Assembly (NCBI RefSeq): GCF_036785885.1
Contig: NC_092329.1
Span: 3,906,001-3,970,000, forward strand
Direction: 5' to 3'
Length of the DNA stretch: 64,000 nucleotides
DNA from: Coffea arabica
Lineage: Eukaryota; Streptophyta; Magnoliopsida; Gentianales; Rubiaceae
Position numbers and translations under genes: made by a program. The notes under the pieces were generated by a model, which saw only the letters and a program-made list of their open reading frames with translations, was not told the DNA's origin and ran no database searches. Positions 11,658-23,460 of this stretch are shown piece after piece (positions within the stretch are counted from its first letter, which is position 1; every line of letters starts with the position of its first letter).

Positions 11658-12510
11658 TGAAGTTTTGGATTTATATGGAGCTATCAATTTACCAACTACA
11701 TGGCAGTGTCTGGAGCGCAGTGAGCATTGCAGAAGCCGTTGTGCAGCTTATACTTGTTTGTTTTCTGATGTATGCTGCTCCTATGCACCATCTTGTACTA
11801 TTTGTGTACATAGTGATTTTGACATTGTTTGCCTTTCTGCTATGTATTGAGGGAAAGCGGCATTAAACTGCTTTCTTCTGCGTAAGAGGAAGGTTGTAGA
11901 AAGTAGTATTGAATGGAGAGCATATGAAAGTGCATGCAGGTGCTTGTCTGGACATCTTTTGAAAACCTGTAGGACCAGGATACGTACGCCGTATAAATGA
12001 TGAATATCATTTTAGTTGTGATATATGTTAGGAGCCGAATTTTACTCCCTCTCTTGATGAATTTGATAGATAGTCTGTCTACAACAAAGGCAAATTGAGT
12101 TTTTATTCATGCAACTGTGTACCAAAGCTTTTAGATGGCTGGCGCATATAGCTGGTTTTAAATGTAAATACTTGTTAATCTCGTGTTTATGTTTTGTATG
12201 TACTGGAAAGAGAGGGGGAATTACGCTTGCAGCTCAAGTGTAGCTTGGTCTCGTGTCCAATTTAAGCGGAACCAAAGATGTTATATAGCCGTAAATTTCT
12301 TGAATACCAATTCATCTCGGAGGGATGGTTTAATTCGATTTATGGTCTTTGATTCGAGTATCGTTCATCTAGCTGTGCGGATGGATTGCTCGCATATTGT
12401 TATCGTGTGAATGAGAAAATGTAGATGGTGGAGATCTGCTGAATAACCTGCAGCTATTGCTATTCAGCTTTTTGTTGCGAGCGGCTCTTTTCAAGATGAA
12501 ATTCACATGC
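11658..12510 (+). other. PP2C 3' UTR and flank
   Basis: Non-coding downstream DNA. Short open frames at 11657-11866 and 12183-12410 lack any known domain and start inside the likely 3' UTR. Confidence 0.5.
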
Positions 12511-12522
12511 CAACTCAACTAG

Positions 12523-12752
12523 ATTTTTTTTTTTTTTTGTTATCGTTATTTTATTTATATTATTCCACTTTATTCCGATCTAAGAGGGAGGTCCAATCGG
12601 TCTATGAGAAAATGATGGGAACTGAATCACTATCGAATTAGACGGGTATATAGAATTTTTTAAAGAAAACACATAACATGATAATTGGTAGGAGGCAAGA
12701 TTTGAACTCTTCAACTCTTTGATTTTCCATCCCACCAAGCCTCGTTGATTAT
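12523..12752 (-). mobile_element. SINE, tRNA-derived, minus orientation (family B)
   Basis: Read on the minus strand this is a ~230-bp element ending in a poly-A tail (plus-strand T run about 12524-12539). It is flanked by 12-bp direct repeats CAACTCAACTAG at 12511-12522 and 12753-12764. A B-box-like GAGTTCAAATCT lies about 45 bases inside its 5' end, where RNA polymerase III promoters of tRNA-derived SINEs sit. It has no coding capacity. A diverged relative is at about 30118-30315. Confidence 0.82.
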
Positions 12753-12764
12753 CAACTCAACTAG

Positions 12765-12809
12765 TTTTTTTTTTTTTTTTTTTGGGTCAAAGGTCAACTT
12801 CTATATAAT
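12765..12809 (-). mobile_element. Ultra-short retroposed remnant (poly-A plus ~26 bp)
   Basis: A second T run (about 12765-12783) and 26 bases follow the SINE. They are bounded by the CAACTCAACTAG copy at 12753-12764 and a third, near-identical copy CAACTCAACTGG at 12810-12821. On the minus strand this reads as a few bases of 3' end plus poly-A, as expected for an almost completely 5'-truncated insertion at the same target. Confidence 0.6.
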
Positions 12810-12821
12810 CAACTCAACTGG

Positions 12822-13541
12822 TTAACGACACAGAAACATGCAAATCACTGGAACGGTGAAACTGTGATGGCTGAGCTGGTCCTCCTCATGCTCAGCCAAT
12901 CCTGATTTCTGAATTTCTAATGTAGCTTGTACTAGTAATAACTGACCAGATCAGAGTCAACTGCAGCGTGTGAAGGAGTAGGTAGCACTTGCAAGCTTGC
13001 TCAGTCTGCACTGGCATTAACAATTACCTTCTATTATTGGGCATTAGTCAACCATTTCCGGTCACAAATCTCAAATCCCACCTCATATCCATCGGTCGTG
13101 CATGCCACCATTAAGAAGGTTTAATTTAGAGTTTAGACCATTAGGAATAAGAAAATCAGACGCGGGCCAAACAGAAGAAAGAGAGAGGGGGCCTAAAATA
13201 AAAAAAGGAATAGACAGAACAGAACATTGTCCCCATTTTCTTTGTTCGGTACTTGTTTCCTCCTTTGCGTCCACACGTAGCCAGCCCATTTCTCTAACTA
13301 TTGAGTACCAAACATCTCCTTCCAGAAAAGGACTAGAACCCCACGAAGAAAGAAAATACGCCAGAGAAAGAAAAACGAATTGTATTTGACTTCCCAAATT
13401 TTGTTTTTATTCTCCGTAACTAGAGTGAAGTGGTCTTCACTTAATGCTACAGAAAAGGAAATAAAAGTCGATTCAGCCTTCTCAGGCTCTGCTTTGGGCC
13501 AAGGCGGCGTGATTGATGTTCCATTGTTGTTGAATGTTGAG
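12822..13541 (+). promoter_or_regulatory. Promoter and leader of the GT77 gene
   Basis: Upstream DNA of the arabinosyltransferase. It contains a purine-rich GAAAGAGAGAGGGGG stretch near 13177. I cannot fix a TATA box or transcription start. Frames at 13083-13397 are not recognisable proteins. Confidence 0.4.
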
Positions 13542-15379
13542 ATGGCGGGTCGAAGAGAAAAGTACGGCCAATCGCTACGCGGATCCAAAATCGCCATAGC
13601 AATTGTAATTGGGGTTCTTCTGGGCTGCGTTTTCGCTTTCTTGTTTCCCCAGGGACTCTTCTCCTCCTCGGATCCTCCTACCCGTAATCGCCGGCTTTCT
13701 AAATCCTCCCTTCAGGTCCGTCATCATCAATAACTCATTTGTTTTTGTACTTCTCGTTGAAGCGCTTAAATTGCCAGGTATTTTTATGGGTTTTGGCTGG
13801 GGGAGGGCACTAGTATCGTAAAAATTGAATCTTTGATGGAATTGCAATCTATGATTTTAGATTAATTATTGATCAATTTGAGCTTTAAAGGTAGTAGTAA
13901 AACGTACCTACTGTTATTTCTACACGTCAGATTATAGATTAAGGTTTAAAAAAAAAACAAAAAACAAAAAACAAAGAGCTTTCATACTTTTTGCTAATCA
14001 GCATTTTAGGAAAAATGGGCCAAGGCCTGATATTTTGCCAGCAAATATTGTTTAGCCATCATCGTCTTGGAAGATTATATTTTCTTATATATGAATTATC
14101 TTGATGAAGTGCATAATATGATTGCTGTAAGGAGCGATTTTTTGCTTTTGATTTGTTGGTATGATGTTTAAATTTTTTGGGAGGTAAACAACAAAGAAGA
14201 GGTTGATTAGATTGATGCTGAAATGAATCTGTTCGCTTAGTTGAGCGGTTTCATTCTCAGGTTGATTCATCTTCATGTGACTCTCCGGAACGGATAAACT
14301 TGTTAAAATCAGACATCATGAAATTGTCGGAGAAAAATGCGGAGTTAAAGAAGCAGGTGAGGGAGCTCAAGGAGAAGTTACAGTTGGCTGCACAGGGAAA
14401 AGGTCATGCTGAAGAGCAAGTGGTTGCATTGAGCGAACCACGTAAAGCTGGGCCCTTTGGCACTGTGAAGGGATTGAGAACTAACCCTCCTGTCCTCCCC
14501 GATGAATCAGTGAATCCAAGGCTAGCAAAGATCTTGGCAGAGGTTGCTGTGAGGAAGGAAGTTATAGTTGCAGTTGCCAATTCGAATGTGAGAGACATGC
14601 TTGAGGTTTGGTTCACTAGCATAAAAAAGGCTGGTATACCTAATTATCTGGTTGTTGCACTAGATGATGCGATGGTGGAATTTTGCAAGTCAAATGATGT
14701 TCCCGTTTACAAGAGGGACCCAGATAAGAATGTTGATTTGATTGGAAAAACAGGTGGTAATCATGCTGTGTCAGCATTGAAATTCAGGATTTTGAGAGAG
14801 TTTCTTCAGCTCGGATACAGTGTTCTTCTTTCTGATGTTGATATAGTATACCTCCAGAACCCATTTGATCATTTTCAGAGAGATTCGGATGTGGAGTCCA
14901 TGACAGATGGTCATAGTAATATGACTGCTTATGGGTACAATGACGTTTTTGATGAACCCGCAATGGGGTGGGCACGGTATGCACACACGATGAGGATATG
15001 GGTGTATAATTCTGGGTTCTTCTTTATGAGGCCCACCATTCCTTCGATTGAGCTCTTGGATCGTGTTGCTGATAGGCTTTCTCAGGAGAAAAATTCTTGG
15101 GACCAGGCAGTTTTTAACGAAGAGCTCTTCTTCCCTTCCCATCCAGGGTATGTTGGGCTTCATGCTGCAAAGAGAACCTTGGATTTCTATCTCTTCATGA
15201 ACAGCAAGGTCCTATTCAAGACCGTGAGGAAAGATGCTGCACTAAAGAAACTGAAGCCAGTCATTGTCCATATAAATTATCACCCAGATAAACTTTCAAG
15301 AATGAGAGCTGTAGTTGAGTTCTATGCAAATGGCAAGGCAGATGCCTTGGACCAATTCCCAGATGGTTCTGAATGGTAG
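13542..15379 (+). CDS. RRA3: Hydroxyproline-O-linked arabinosyltransferase, GT77 (RRA type)
   Basis: A Golgi glycosyltransferase of the REDUCED RESIDUAL ARABINOSE family, whose members extend the arabinose chain on hydroxyproline of extensins in the plant cell wall. Two exons, 13542-13715 and 14261-15379, give 430 residues, close to the family length. The N terminus [14 protein letters not shown] precedes a single hydrophobic anchor (about 17-35), the type II Golgi topology. A short coiled-coil-like stem (about 72-110) follows, then the catalytic domain with the DVD motif at 250-252 ([11 protein letters not shown]) expected to bind metal and nucleotide sugar. VHINYHPDK near the end is also typical. 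The gene looks intact. RRA1, 2 and 3 are near-identical, so the symbol marks the family, not a proven orthologue. Confidence 0.93.
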
Positions 15380-16398
15380 TGCTTGCACCTGATAGAAATT
15401 AAGTTCTTGCAAAGTTCCATGCAGTGGATCTCATTTTGTGTTTGTTATTTTCTTTTTGCTGGACGCAGGTAATTTTGTACTCACTGCTACTTCTCAGGAG
15501 CAACTTGTAATATGAATCTTCATTTTAACCATGATTTTTCTTCTTGAAGTTCCAAGTCATTGCTCCGACTGAGGTCTGGCCATGGTAAACATACTTGTGT
15601 TCGGATCGAAGTGTTAACACTAGATTTATTTTTGTTTCGTGAGGAGGTATTTGTTCTGTGATCTACGTACGATCACAACAAACTAAAATTTCGTCGAGGA
15701 GGTATTTGCTCTGTGATCTACGTACGATCAAAACAAACTTCTTCTGTACTATGGATTTTTTTATCTGCCCTTTATTCAAGCCTAGAGCCATAGGGTTGGT
15801 ATTCCTCATTGTTAGGTTAGGGCATTCTGAAGTGCAAATGCCTCACTACTACTATAATGTAGGTTGGGATCACTATCAACGCAGACAATTTCATTTTTCA
15901 CTCTCACAAACTACTAAACTGTGGGCTATAGCTCTAGGCTTTTTAGGTCCGGAGCATCTCTTTAGTAAGAAGCGAGAAATGCATTTATTTCCGGACCACA
16001 AGAGTTGACATAAATCTGATAGGCTTCTTGGTCATCTTTTAGTTAATTGAACTTGCTTTACCATGTTTTGTAATCAACAATTAATCTTGACGGGGTGAGT
16101 TAAAATGTTCTCGTTTGTGTATACAGATTTCAACTCAAATGCAGTCTAAGAAACAAGCACAATAAACAAATACTACATACATTACATGCAAATCAATGCG
16201 GATGTGCATGTAATTTGAGTTAAGACAGAGCCCAGAACAGGGTGAAACAATGATGCAAATAGAGAACCTGCTTGCAATTGTTTCAAATGACTAGGCCCTC
16301 TATCATGTTAAGAAAGAAGTGTTTACAGAGGGGAACATAATAAGAGCAGATGCAACCACATCGTAGAGAATTTATTCGAGTCGATCTCTCTGTTGGTT
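15380..16398. other. Between convergent GT77 and ubiquitin-like genes
   Basis: 3' flanks of the two convergent genes. The only structure seen is the 55-bp tandem duplication at 15641-15740. Confidence 0.5.
15641..15740 (+). repeat. Tandem duplication, ~55-bp unit
   Basis: Bases 15641-15695 are repeated from 15696 (both copies hold GATCTACGTACGATCA) with few differences. The palindromic core TACGTA occurs in each copy. It lies in the 3' flank of the GT77 gene. Confidence 0.85.
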
Positions 16399-16710
16399 TT
16401 AAAGGTCGATCGGGGGAGATGTGTGACACCAGGTGGAGTCCTGAGAAGCTACGAGACAATGCCAGGAGCCGTCGTCAACAGAGTCGAAAAAGAGGTAGAC
16501 ATGGGAGCCATCTTTGATGCCGTAATCTTGGAGGGAACGTTCATTTTCATTCATTAAAAAACTCTCAGTTCCATCCACCAGCAAGATGAGGCGATCAAAT
16601 GGAAGTTGTTCCTGAAATCCGATCTCCTTCTTTAGGTCCGCCACCGTTGCATCATCTTGTATCTCCACGAAGAAGAGTCTTCCGGTCAGTATCTCTACTA
16701 CCACTCTCAT
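16399..16710 (-). CDS. Small ubiquitin-like domain protein
   Basis: A 103-residue single-exon frame whose first 75 residues fit the beta-grasp ubiquitin fold: MRVVVEILTGRLFFVEI (two beta strands), then DDATVADLKKEI (helix), LILLVDG and the closing DYGIKDGSHVYLFF. There is no C-terminal di-glycine after the fold; the tail is unrelated, so it is unlikely to be conjugated like ubiquitin and is more likely a binding module. A pyrimidine-rich stretch with TTTTTTTAG stands just before the ATG and could be a leader-intron acceptor. Plants have many such little-studied proteins; the function is unknown. It is convergent with the GT77 gene. Confidence 0.75.
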   Translation of the reverse strand: MRVVVEILTGRLFFVEIQDDATVADLKKEIGFQEQLPFDRLILLVDGTESFLMNENERSLQDYGIKDGSHVYLFFDSVDDGSWHCLVASQDSTWCHTSPPIDL

Positions 16711-18048
16711 TTGCTAAAAAAGAAAGAGCTTCTGAGCACAACTTCCCTTTTTCTGAGTTGCCAATCCGGGTTTGTTTGGATCTTCAGACAGAGGGAGCAG
16801 AGAGAGAGAGCCATGTAGAATAGGGAAGCTGTTCATATGGACTGCATTCTCGATAGTTAGTTTAGAAACATGCCTATAAAATGGGATAGCTAACGAATTT
16901 AAACGAGCGTAGCTGTCCCTATATTTGATTTAGTTATTTTCTCTTTTATTGAACGAGTCAAGTCAGATTATAGCAGCAAGTGTGGCTACGTAAATCTTGA
17001 TTACTTGAAACGGATAACATCTCATCGTGTCAATTAGCAGACAACTTTTCCATCTTTCTGCGTTCGGAAGATGAAGGCACATTTGAAGCAAATTAGGATG
17101 AGTTGCAAAATCTATAACCGATAGGCAAAGTGGTCTTTAGAGTGCAGACTGCAGAGTCCATTTAAACAGTTTCGACTGGTGCCCCCTCCAAAAAAAAAAT
17201 AAAAAATTCCATATGGTGGAGAGCCATCGTTAATATACACAGATTTTGAAGTAGATATAACGCGTAAAAAGGAAATCACCACTCCTCATTTGCACTTCCC
17301 CAATTTGGCGTCATTGTCCATAGGAGTTGGGATAAAAAAAACACTGTAATTAATGGGACATGCAAAGCAGCACTATTGTCTTTCAGAACAATCTATCCAG
17401 AAGAAACATTAACAAGTTTCAGCCAAATCCTCGAGATCCTGTGAGATACATGTACTGGATATTGGAAGTCATGCTATCACTTTGCATTTACGATATGGCC
17501 ATAATTTCAGAATCCACAATCTAAAGTTCCATGAAATTGCCTCACCAGTTGATTCACTCTTTTCTGCAGGAGTACAATCCGGTAAAATCACAGCTTTTGC
17601 CAATAATATTTAGTAGTCAAAACTTGAAAGATTCTGAGGAGGATTGTCAGAGCCCATCCTCATGGCCCAGCCTGTAGAGTTCACACGAAATTCACTAACA
17701 ATGAAGTTTGGCAAAAAGTATTGGCACAGCTTCAATTCTAATGCTAGAGTCCTTCTTTTCCCAAAATGACAAGAACACCACTGTGAGGTCAACTTGTAGT
17801 GATTAAAAAAAAAAAAAAAACTAGTTAAGAGTGTACCAACAATAATCATGGGGCTAAAGTTACTGATGGATTGCGACTTACCTGTATCCAGATTAATCCC
17901 GACTGGCTTGGAGAGCTGATGGCAATTGGCAACTTGATGAGTAACTAGCAGAGAGCAGACTACCAGCTCTACATCCTGGAATAATCAAATTAGGGTTGCA
18001 AAAACTGACTCCATCGATAAGAAAGGCAGAGGATGCCAGAAGTTTGAA
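16711..18048. other. Upstream of ubiquitin-like gene and 3' of APO4 gene
   Basis: The first ~150 bases hold the CT-rich leader of the minus-strand ubiquitin-like gene. The rest is 3' flank of the APO gene, with short A/T runs and a frame at 17610-17849 without recognisable content. Confidence 0.45.
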
Positions 18049-19596
18049 TCAAGACGGAGCTGTTAAGCCCTCCATTTTCATCATACAATGGTACTTTGAT
18101 GGTGCAACAGCACCAGCTTTTGTACATAAATCCACGACAGCAGGAGCATGACCGTAGTAGTCCCGGCCTTCATTCTTAAGTACTGCCGGATCTTGAAGGC
18201 GTCGATACCATACTATGTTTGGTCGAACCAAATCATCTACCCTTGCCTTTCTCCAAAAGTGTTTCCCGCGCCAACCCTCATATTTAAACACACCACAAAG
18301 GCGAGCCTTATGGCCTGATGGCCCGACATGAACTTCAGAACAGTGTTCACAGACTTTCGTAGGATAAACCAACAACAGCTTCTCTACTCCAGACCTAACT
18401 GTCTCCCAAGCCTTCAGTGTTGCGTTCGCTACAAGCATCATCTCCTTATCTGATAGTGACTCAGCTCCAGCAACAGCACCAAGAATATCGTCCTGACTAT
18501 AACTATTCAAGTCTAGCATTTTATCATTTACATAAGCTCCCGCCTGCCAGCACAACTCCAAAACTGCTGGGATACGATCAAAATCAAATCTTTGATTATG
18601 TTCAATCACATTCTGAAACATGTATTTCAGATGAAATGCCTCTACTGGGACTAATATGTTGTTCAAGCTCCCACTAGTCCACTCATGAACATGAACCTTA
18701 GGGCGACGCCTAAAACCACCACAAGTTCGAATCTCATGACCACTTTCTCCAATAAATACTTCTTGACAGTACCTGCAAAGAAACAACTTGAACACATAAC
18801 CAGGTGTGCAAATGAGCCTGAACAAGCCAAACACAAACACTACAATAAGCTTGGTTTAAACTCCTAACAAGCTTCAAAACTGTGTCTGAGATTTTGTATT
18901 ATTTTCCAAGTCTAGCTCAAACGAGCTTTCACTGTGCCAACCTCAACACGTAGTAGATCGATTTCAGGTTTCATACATATCAAGTCAAGCTTGCATTGTC
19001 TTGTCCAGCTCATAACCCAATGTATAATGGCTTTTACAAAGTGGAACTCTCAACTTGGAATTAAGTATTCCCTGTTTTCCCATTAAAATGTATCCAAAAC
19101 ATGGGAAAAAAAAACAATAAACTGATATAAATCATCTCCAGTGCGTCTGTATAACTAAAAACATTCTTCTCGTTATTAGATTTCATCAAACTAAAAAACG
19201 AGAATGATTTTCAAAAACTGGACAATACTAGCATGAATTAAGAAATCAACAAGGCTTATCAAGCTTGTAATATACTGAGATAAGATGGTTCATTGGAAAA
19301 TGAAAAGGGATGGGGTGGAGGTAAAATTACTTGCACGCCCAAACGGGAACTCTCTGGAGAAGGATGGAAACGCCTCGGTAGAGGGTTGTTCGGGCCTTGA
19401 GGACCTCGTTGGCAACAGGAACCATAGCTTTGACTGGATAATCTTTGGCCCGATTCTCAATTCGCTTCAGAATCATTGGCCTTAACTTCTTCAAATCCAC
19501 CACTTTCGCCTTCGAGCTGTAACATCTGTAGCATCCAATCATGCTATCCAAGATTAGCTTACGATGGTGCCAAAGCTCCAAATATCTCAAACCCAT
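18049..19596 (-). CDS. APO4: APO protein 4-like, organellar RNA-binding zinc protein
   Basis: Member of the plant-specific APO (accumulation of photosystem one) family; APO1 is known to bind RNA and aid intron splicing in chloroplasts, and APO4 is the predicted mitochondrial member. Two exons on the minus strand, 19596-19331 and 18772-18049, give 329 residues, near the ~337 of the Arabidopsis protein. The joint rebuilds the first zinc motif, CKYC (88-91), followed by GHEIRTC (His101, Cys106). The second motif is CEHC (230-233) with GHKARLC (His243, Cys248). Each lies in an APO domain, and the block WRKARVDDLVRPN after the second is characteristic. The basic N terminus with SSKAKVVDLKKLRP fits an organelle-targeting leader. 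The gene looks complete. Confidence 0.93.
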
Positions 19597-21920
19597 CTTC
19601 TAAAGATTGTAAAGATGGTCCCTTTATGGTATTCTTATGCTTAGTGGGTGTACTTTTGGATGCGCAGGCATTGTAGCAGCGTCGAGGCGGAGGAGGAGGC
19701 TGGAATCATGGAGGAGGAGCAGAGTGGCAGTCTGGCGGACCAAATCTTAGAAACCGGGTCGGTAATTAGATAGAAGGGTCAGGTCCAGTGTCGAAGCCTT
19801 GTCACAAAAATAGAAAATAACCCAACAATCCGAATAAGTGGGATCAAGTCCTTTTTTTTTACCAAAAAAAAAAATTAGATAGATGGGCAGAGTATCTTTG
19901 GTTGTGGGCCAGGCCCAAGCCATAATGGGCTTTTACAGTTTCTTTGGCCATCTTTTCTGCTTGTTAAAGTGGCCGGAGATTTTTGAGTATACAGGCAATT
20001 GACGGGTTGATATTGAGTTTTCACTTAAATGAATTATATTCAATTCATTCAATTTTAGATTGAATTAATTTTGGATTGGATCATATTGGATCATCTCAAG
20101 CCCATGATCCAAATGTGACCTAATATATTAATTAATAGATTTTAATATATAAATTCTCTCAAATATATTTTTACATATAAAAAATTTTTTCACACACATA
20201 AACACATTTCACGCGCTAAAACACTTTCACAAATACAAGCACACACTCACTTCTTAAGTTCTTTAGAAATACATTATTTTTATACAATAAAATACACACT
20301 AATATACTTTTACAAATACACACATGTACTAACTGTTTAAACTATTTTGGATGAACTCATTATTTTTTATACAAATAAGGATTTTCAAATTGGATAGTGG
20401 ATATAGCTTTGGTCCAAACTAAGAGACCGAAGTAACAATTTTAGTCCAAATTGGATATAACATGAAAAAATGGTATATCAATATACGATTTTTCAAGTAT
20501 TGTTACTTGATTTAGCATTAGCTGTACCAAACATATTTCTAGTCCCATAAAAGATCCAATCATGTCTTAATTAAACTGAAATTTTGATGAAAGATATACA
20601 ATTCTCAACCAATTAGTTCAAATATCACTATCCAAATCATTTGAAAATTCTTGCGAAAATTAACTTCTCCAGCAAAATTTCTGGATACTTTCTTACTCTT
20701 TCACAATTTTTGTTTGTTTTCCAGAAAAAGAAAAGAAAGGAAATGGTAGAAAGAGCGCCTTCTATTTTTATATCTCAATTCAACCAACCTTATAATTAAC
20801 CCATTGTTTTAGAAGTATTTCATGATGTATATATTATCTCTATTGGAAGATGCGAAGGGTAAAAAGACTTTTATAGTTGTATTATCTCTATTGGAAGATG
20901 TGAAACTGTTTGCATTAACACAATTCCTTTCCAATGTATCTGAATCATAATTTCTTTATTTGTTTTTTAAATTTAAGTTGGGTAATGGGTGCTCAACACC
21001 AATATCCAAACCGCCCAAAATATATCTGGGTTTTTATTGTTCAATTCAAAATTGACCCAACACCCAAATTACTCAACCCAACCTCTCAAATTAGTAGTTA
21101 GATTGGATGGGTTGTTAAGTTTTGGGCATAATTGCCAGGTTTATTTGTTACCATTTCTTGCTTTTTTCCTTTGGGGAAATTATCACTTCTTGCTTAGAGC
21201 AAAAAATAGGTGAGTATTTGGTTTGGCCAAGTCTTTTGGGGCGAAGTTATCCATCAAGTTAAATTTTGCTCTTGTTCTTTCTTGTTGTTCCGACAACATC
21301 ATCAGTTGACACAAAAAAGTATTTTTCCAAATAATTTAGGTTATTTTAGAAAAATTGGCAATCCTTTTCTCCTCATTGAATGGGCCTATTCAAATTGAGA
21401 TTGTACCCTTGGTTCTCAAACACTAGCTAATAAGGAAGATATACTATTAGGATGTTTGAAATGAATAATAATGAAAATACTTTTATATTAGATGAGACTG
21501 TTATATTTTCAAGTCTCTTAATGTAATACAATGTTTAATTATCTTAAAAAGAATCAAGAGCAATTTAGAAAGTTCACACGTAATTCTGATATATTTCAAG
21601 TGCTAAATTTCAAATTAATAAAAAACGTACATGTAGAGAATGAGATAGCTTAGCTTTGAAACTTGATTAGGTCCTGCCAAATTATCTAATTCATAGGCTC
21701 ATAGCAAGATCAAGTAACACTGAAAACGATGTTGATATTAAGTTACCATTCATTAATTAGTAGATCATTTACACAAATATTAGGACATCTCTAAATTCCC
21801 CTCTCTAAATGCTAAAAAACAGGGGTAGGGTCAAGCCCCTCTCTCTTCTCTCACCGCTTCTTAAATTCCATTTCTCTTTTAGTGAGGAAGAGAGGAAAAA
21901 AAAAAAAAAGAGAAGAGAGA
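19597..21920. other. Intergenic, AT-rich
   Basis: The APO4 promoter lies at the left end. From about 20000 the DNA is strongly AT-rich, with runs such as ATATTAATTAATAG, and no gene is visible. A 48-bp-period partial duplication (TATTATCTCTATTGGAAGAT at about 20832 and 20880) is present. The frames at 20989-21398 have no recognised domain. Confidence 0.5.
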
Positions 21921-21935
21921 ACAGAAAAGGATCTA

Positions 21936-22132
21936 CCCCCACAGGGTAGCTCGGACGGTGTGCTCCCCCCTCTTTAGGGTATGGCCACTTACCTGGCAAT
22001 CAGGATTCGAGTCTCGTTGTTTACGTCTTCGGTGTGGAGTGGGGCCTGCTCTCCCGGAGCGCAGGGGAATTAGTCGGACCCCGTAAGAATTGACCCGGAC
22101 ACCCCCTATGTCGCCAAAAAAAAAAAAAAAAA
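21936..22132 (+). mobile_element. SINE, tRNA-derived (family A)
   Basis: A ~195-bp element with a poly-A tail of about 17-19 bases. It is flanked by 15-bp direct repeats with one difference: ACAGAAAAGGATCTA (21921-21935) and ACAGAAAAGGGTCTA (22133-22147). Near its 5' end GGTAGCTCGGACGG resembles an A box, and GGATTCGAGTCTC matches a B box, so it derives from a tRNA-type promoter. It ends CTATGTCGCC before the tail. An old relative is at about 57698-57838. Confidence 0.9.
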
Positions 22133-22147
22133 ACAGAAAAGGGTCTA

Positions 22148-23460
22148 ATTGTAGCTTGACTAAATTTAATAGGATCCAAATGTAATTAACCTCATTACTA
22201 GTTAATCTTCCGAGATCTCGGGGGGTTGGCCGGGTTGGTTCCAAGTCCAATGCTCGCAAATCCCAAAATAGGACTCGCCGGAAATTCCTTAGAACATGCC
22301 CCAACCCAATTTAAGAGGTACCATTCTGATTCTATCTAAAATTCCTTGATTGCCAAGCGTCTCTTTCAGTTCTCATCAGAAATCGGATCTTGCCTTCTCT
22401 CTGTCCCCGGCCTCCCAACTTAGCTCAAGCATAGGAGAAAACTTCCCCGAGGTTACTCACTTCACTCTGACATTTTTCCTCCGATTCAGTAGAAAAACTG
22501 TCCGTTTGATCACGGTAACTTTTACTAATGCTAGCTCTTCTGATTTTCCTACTTACATTTCTGCATTGTACAGTCCACTGAGGGGGTTTTTTTTTAAATA
22601 ATTTTATTTTAAATCAATTCTCTCTCGAAATTGTGTGTGCCATAATTTGTTTTCTTTTGGATCTATAATAGTCGCTGTATCTTATGTATATTTCTTTTTC
22701 TTATTTTCGATTGACAATATGATGTGGAGTAAATTCCACTTTTTCCCCTTTGGTACCCGAACAAGAATGCTAATGCGGAAGTATTACTTGTTTGTTAATT
22801 GTGGGATGACTGGATTGACAACTTGGTACCATTTAATATATTTAAGATTGTTACTTTTCGTGAATTTTGATAATGTGAGAGATATATATATTTTGGTCAG
22901 GACGCAAGTTGTAACAGCAGTTTACGTGCCAAAATAGCGAATATTGGTAAGTGGGTGGTATTGAGGTCCACATGATAATAGTGGTGCAGCTAGATTTGAG
23001 TTGGATGTTAGTAATAATTTAGGGTATTGAACCGTTTATGGAACAACTCCGAGCAATGCTTAGGAGACAATGATTACTCAAGCAAAGTTTGGTTTGGCAG
23101 GAAAAGTGAAACATATTTAAGCACAAGCAAATTGTATCACTAAATTTTAAATATCTATCTTAACTATATATTTGTTGTCTTGGCTTCACTGCAAATGCAA
23201 ATCATAGTTTTGTTCAGTGGTTTTCCTGATACTTTAGATTTCGTATACTCAATCAACATGTATCTTCAATGTCTCATTCTGTGCTCCACTGTTTGCTTCC
23301 TGCCTCTCTTTCTCTCTCTGTGCTGCCTTCTCGGTTTTGTCCTCTCCAATGCTTATCTTGCTTAGTTTATATATTTATGTGTCATTGTCCTTGAATTGCA
23401 GGTGATGTACATGTTGGGAATTTGAAGTAGTTATACGTGTCTTATTTGCTACCTCCATCT
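22148..23460 (+). promoter_or_regulatory. Promoter, leader and leader intron of the EXS gene
   Basis: Non-coding upstream DNA. The leader is probably transcribed from about 22350. An acceptor at about 23400 (gcag/gtgatg) and short upstream ATGs precede the ATG at 23461. The transcription start and leader-intron donor were not fixed. Confidence 0.4.

Noticed and set aside
20000-21800. AT-rich block considered as an old long-terminal-repeat or helicase-type element
   Set aside because: No end motifs, protein remnants or duplications were found.
21998-22016. GGATTCGAGTCTC taken as part of a tRNA gene
   Set aside because: No cloverleaf can be drawn around it and it lies inside a bounded SINE.
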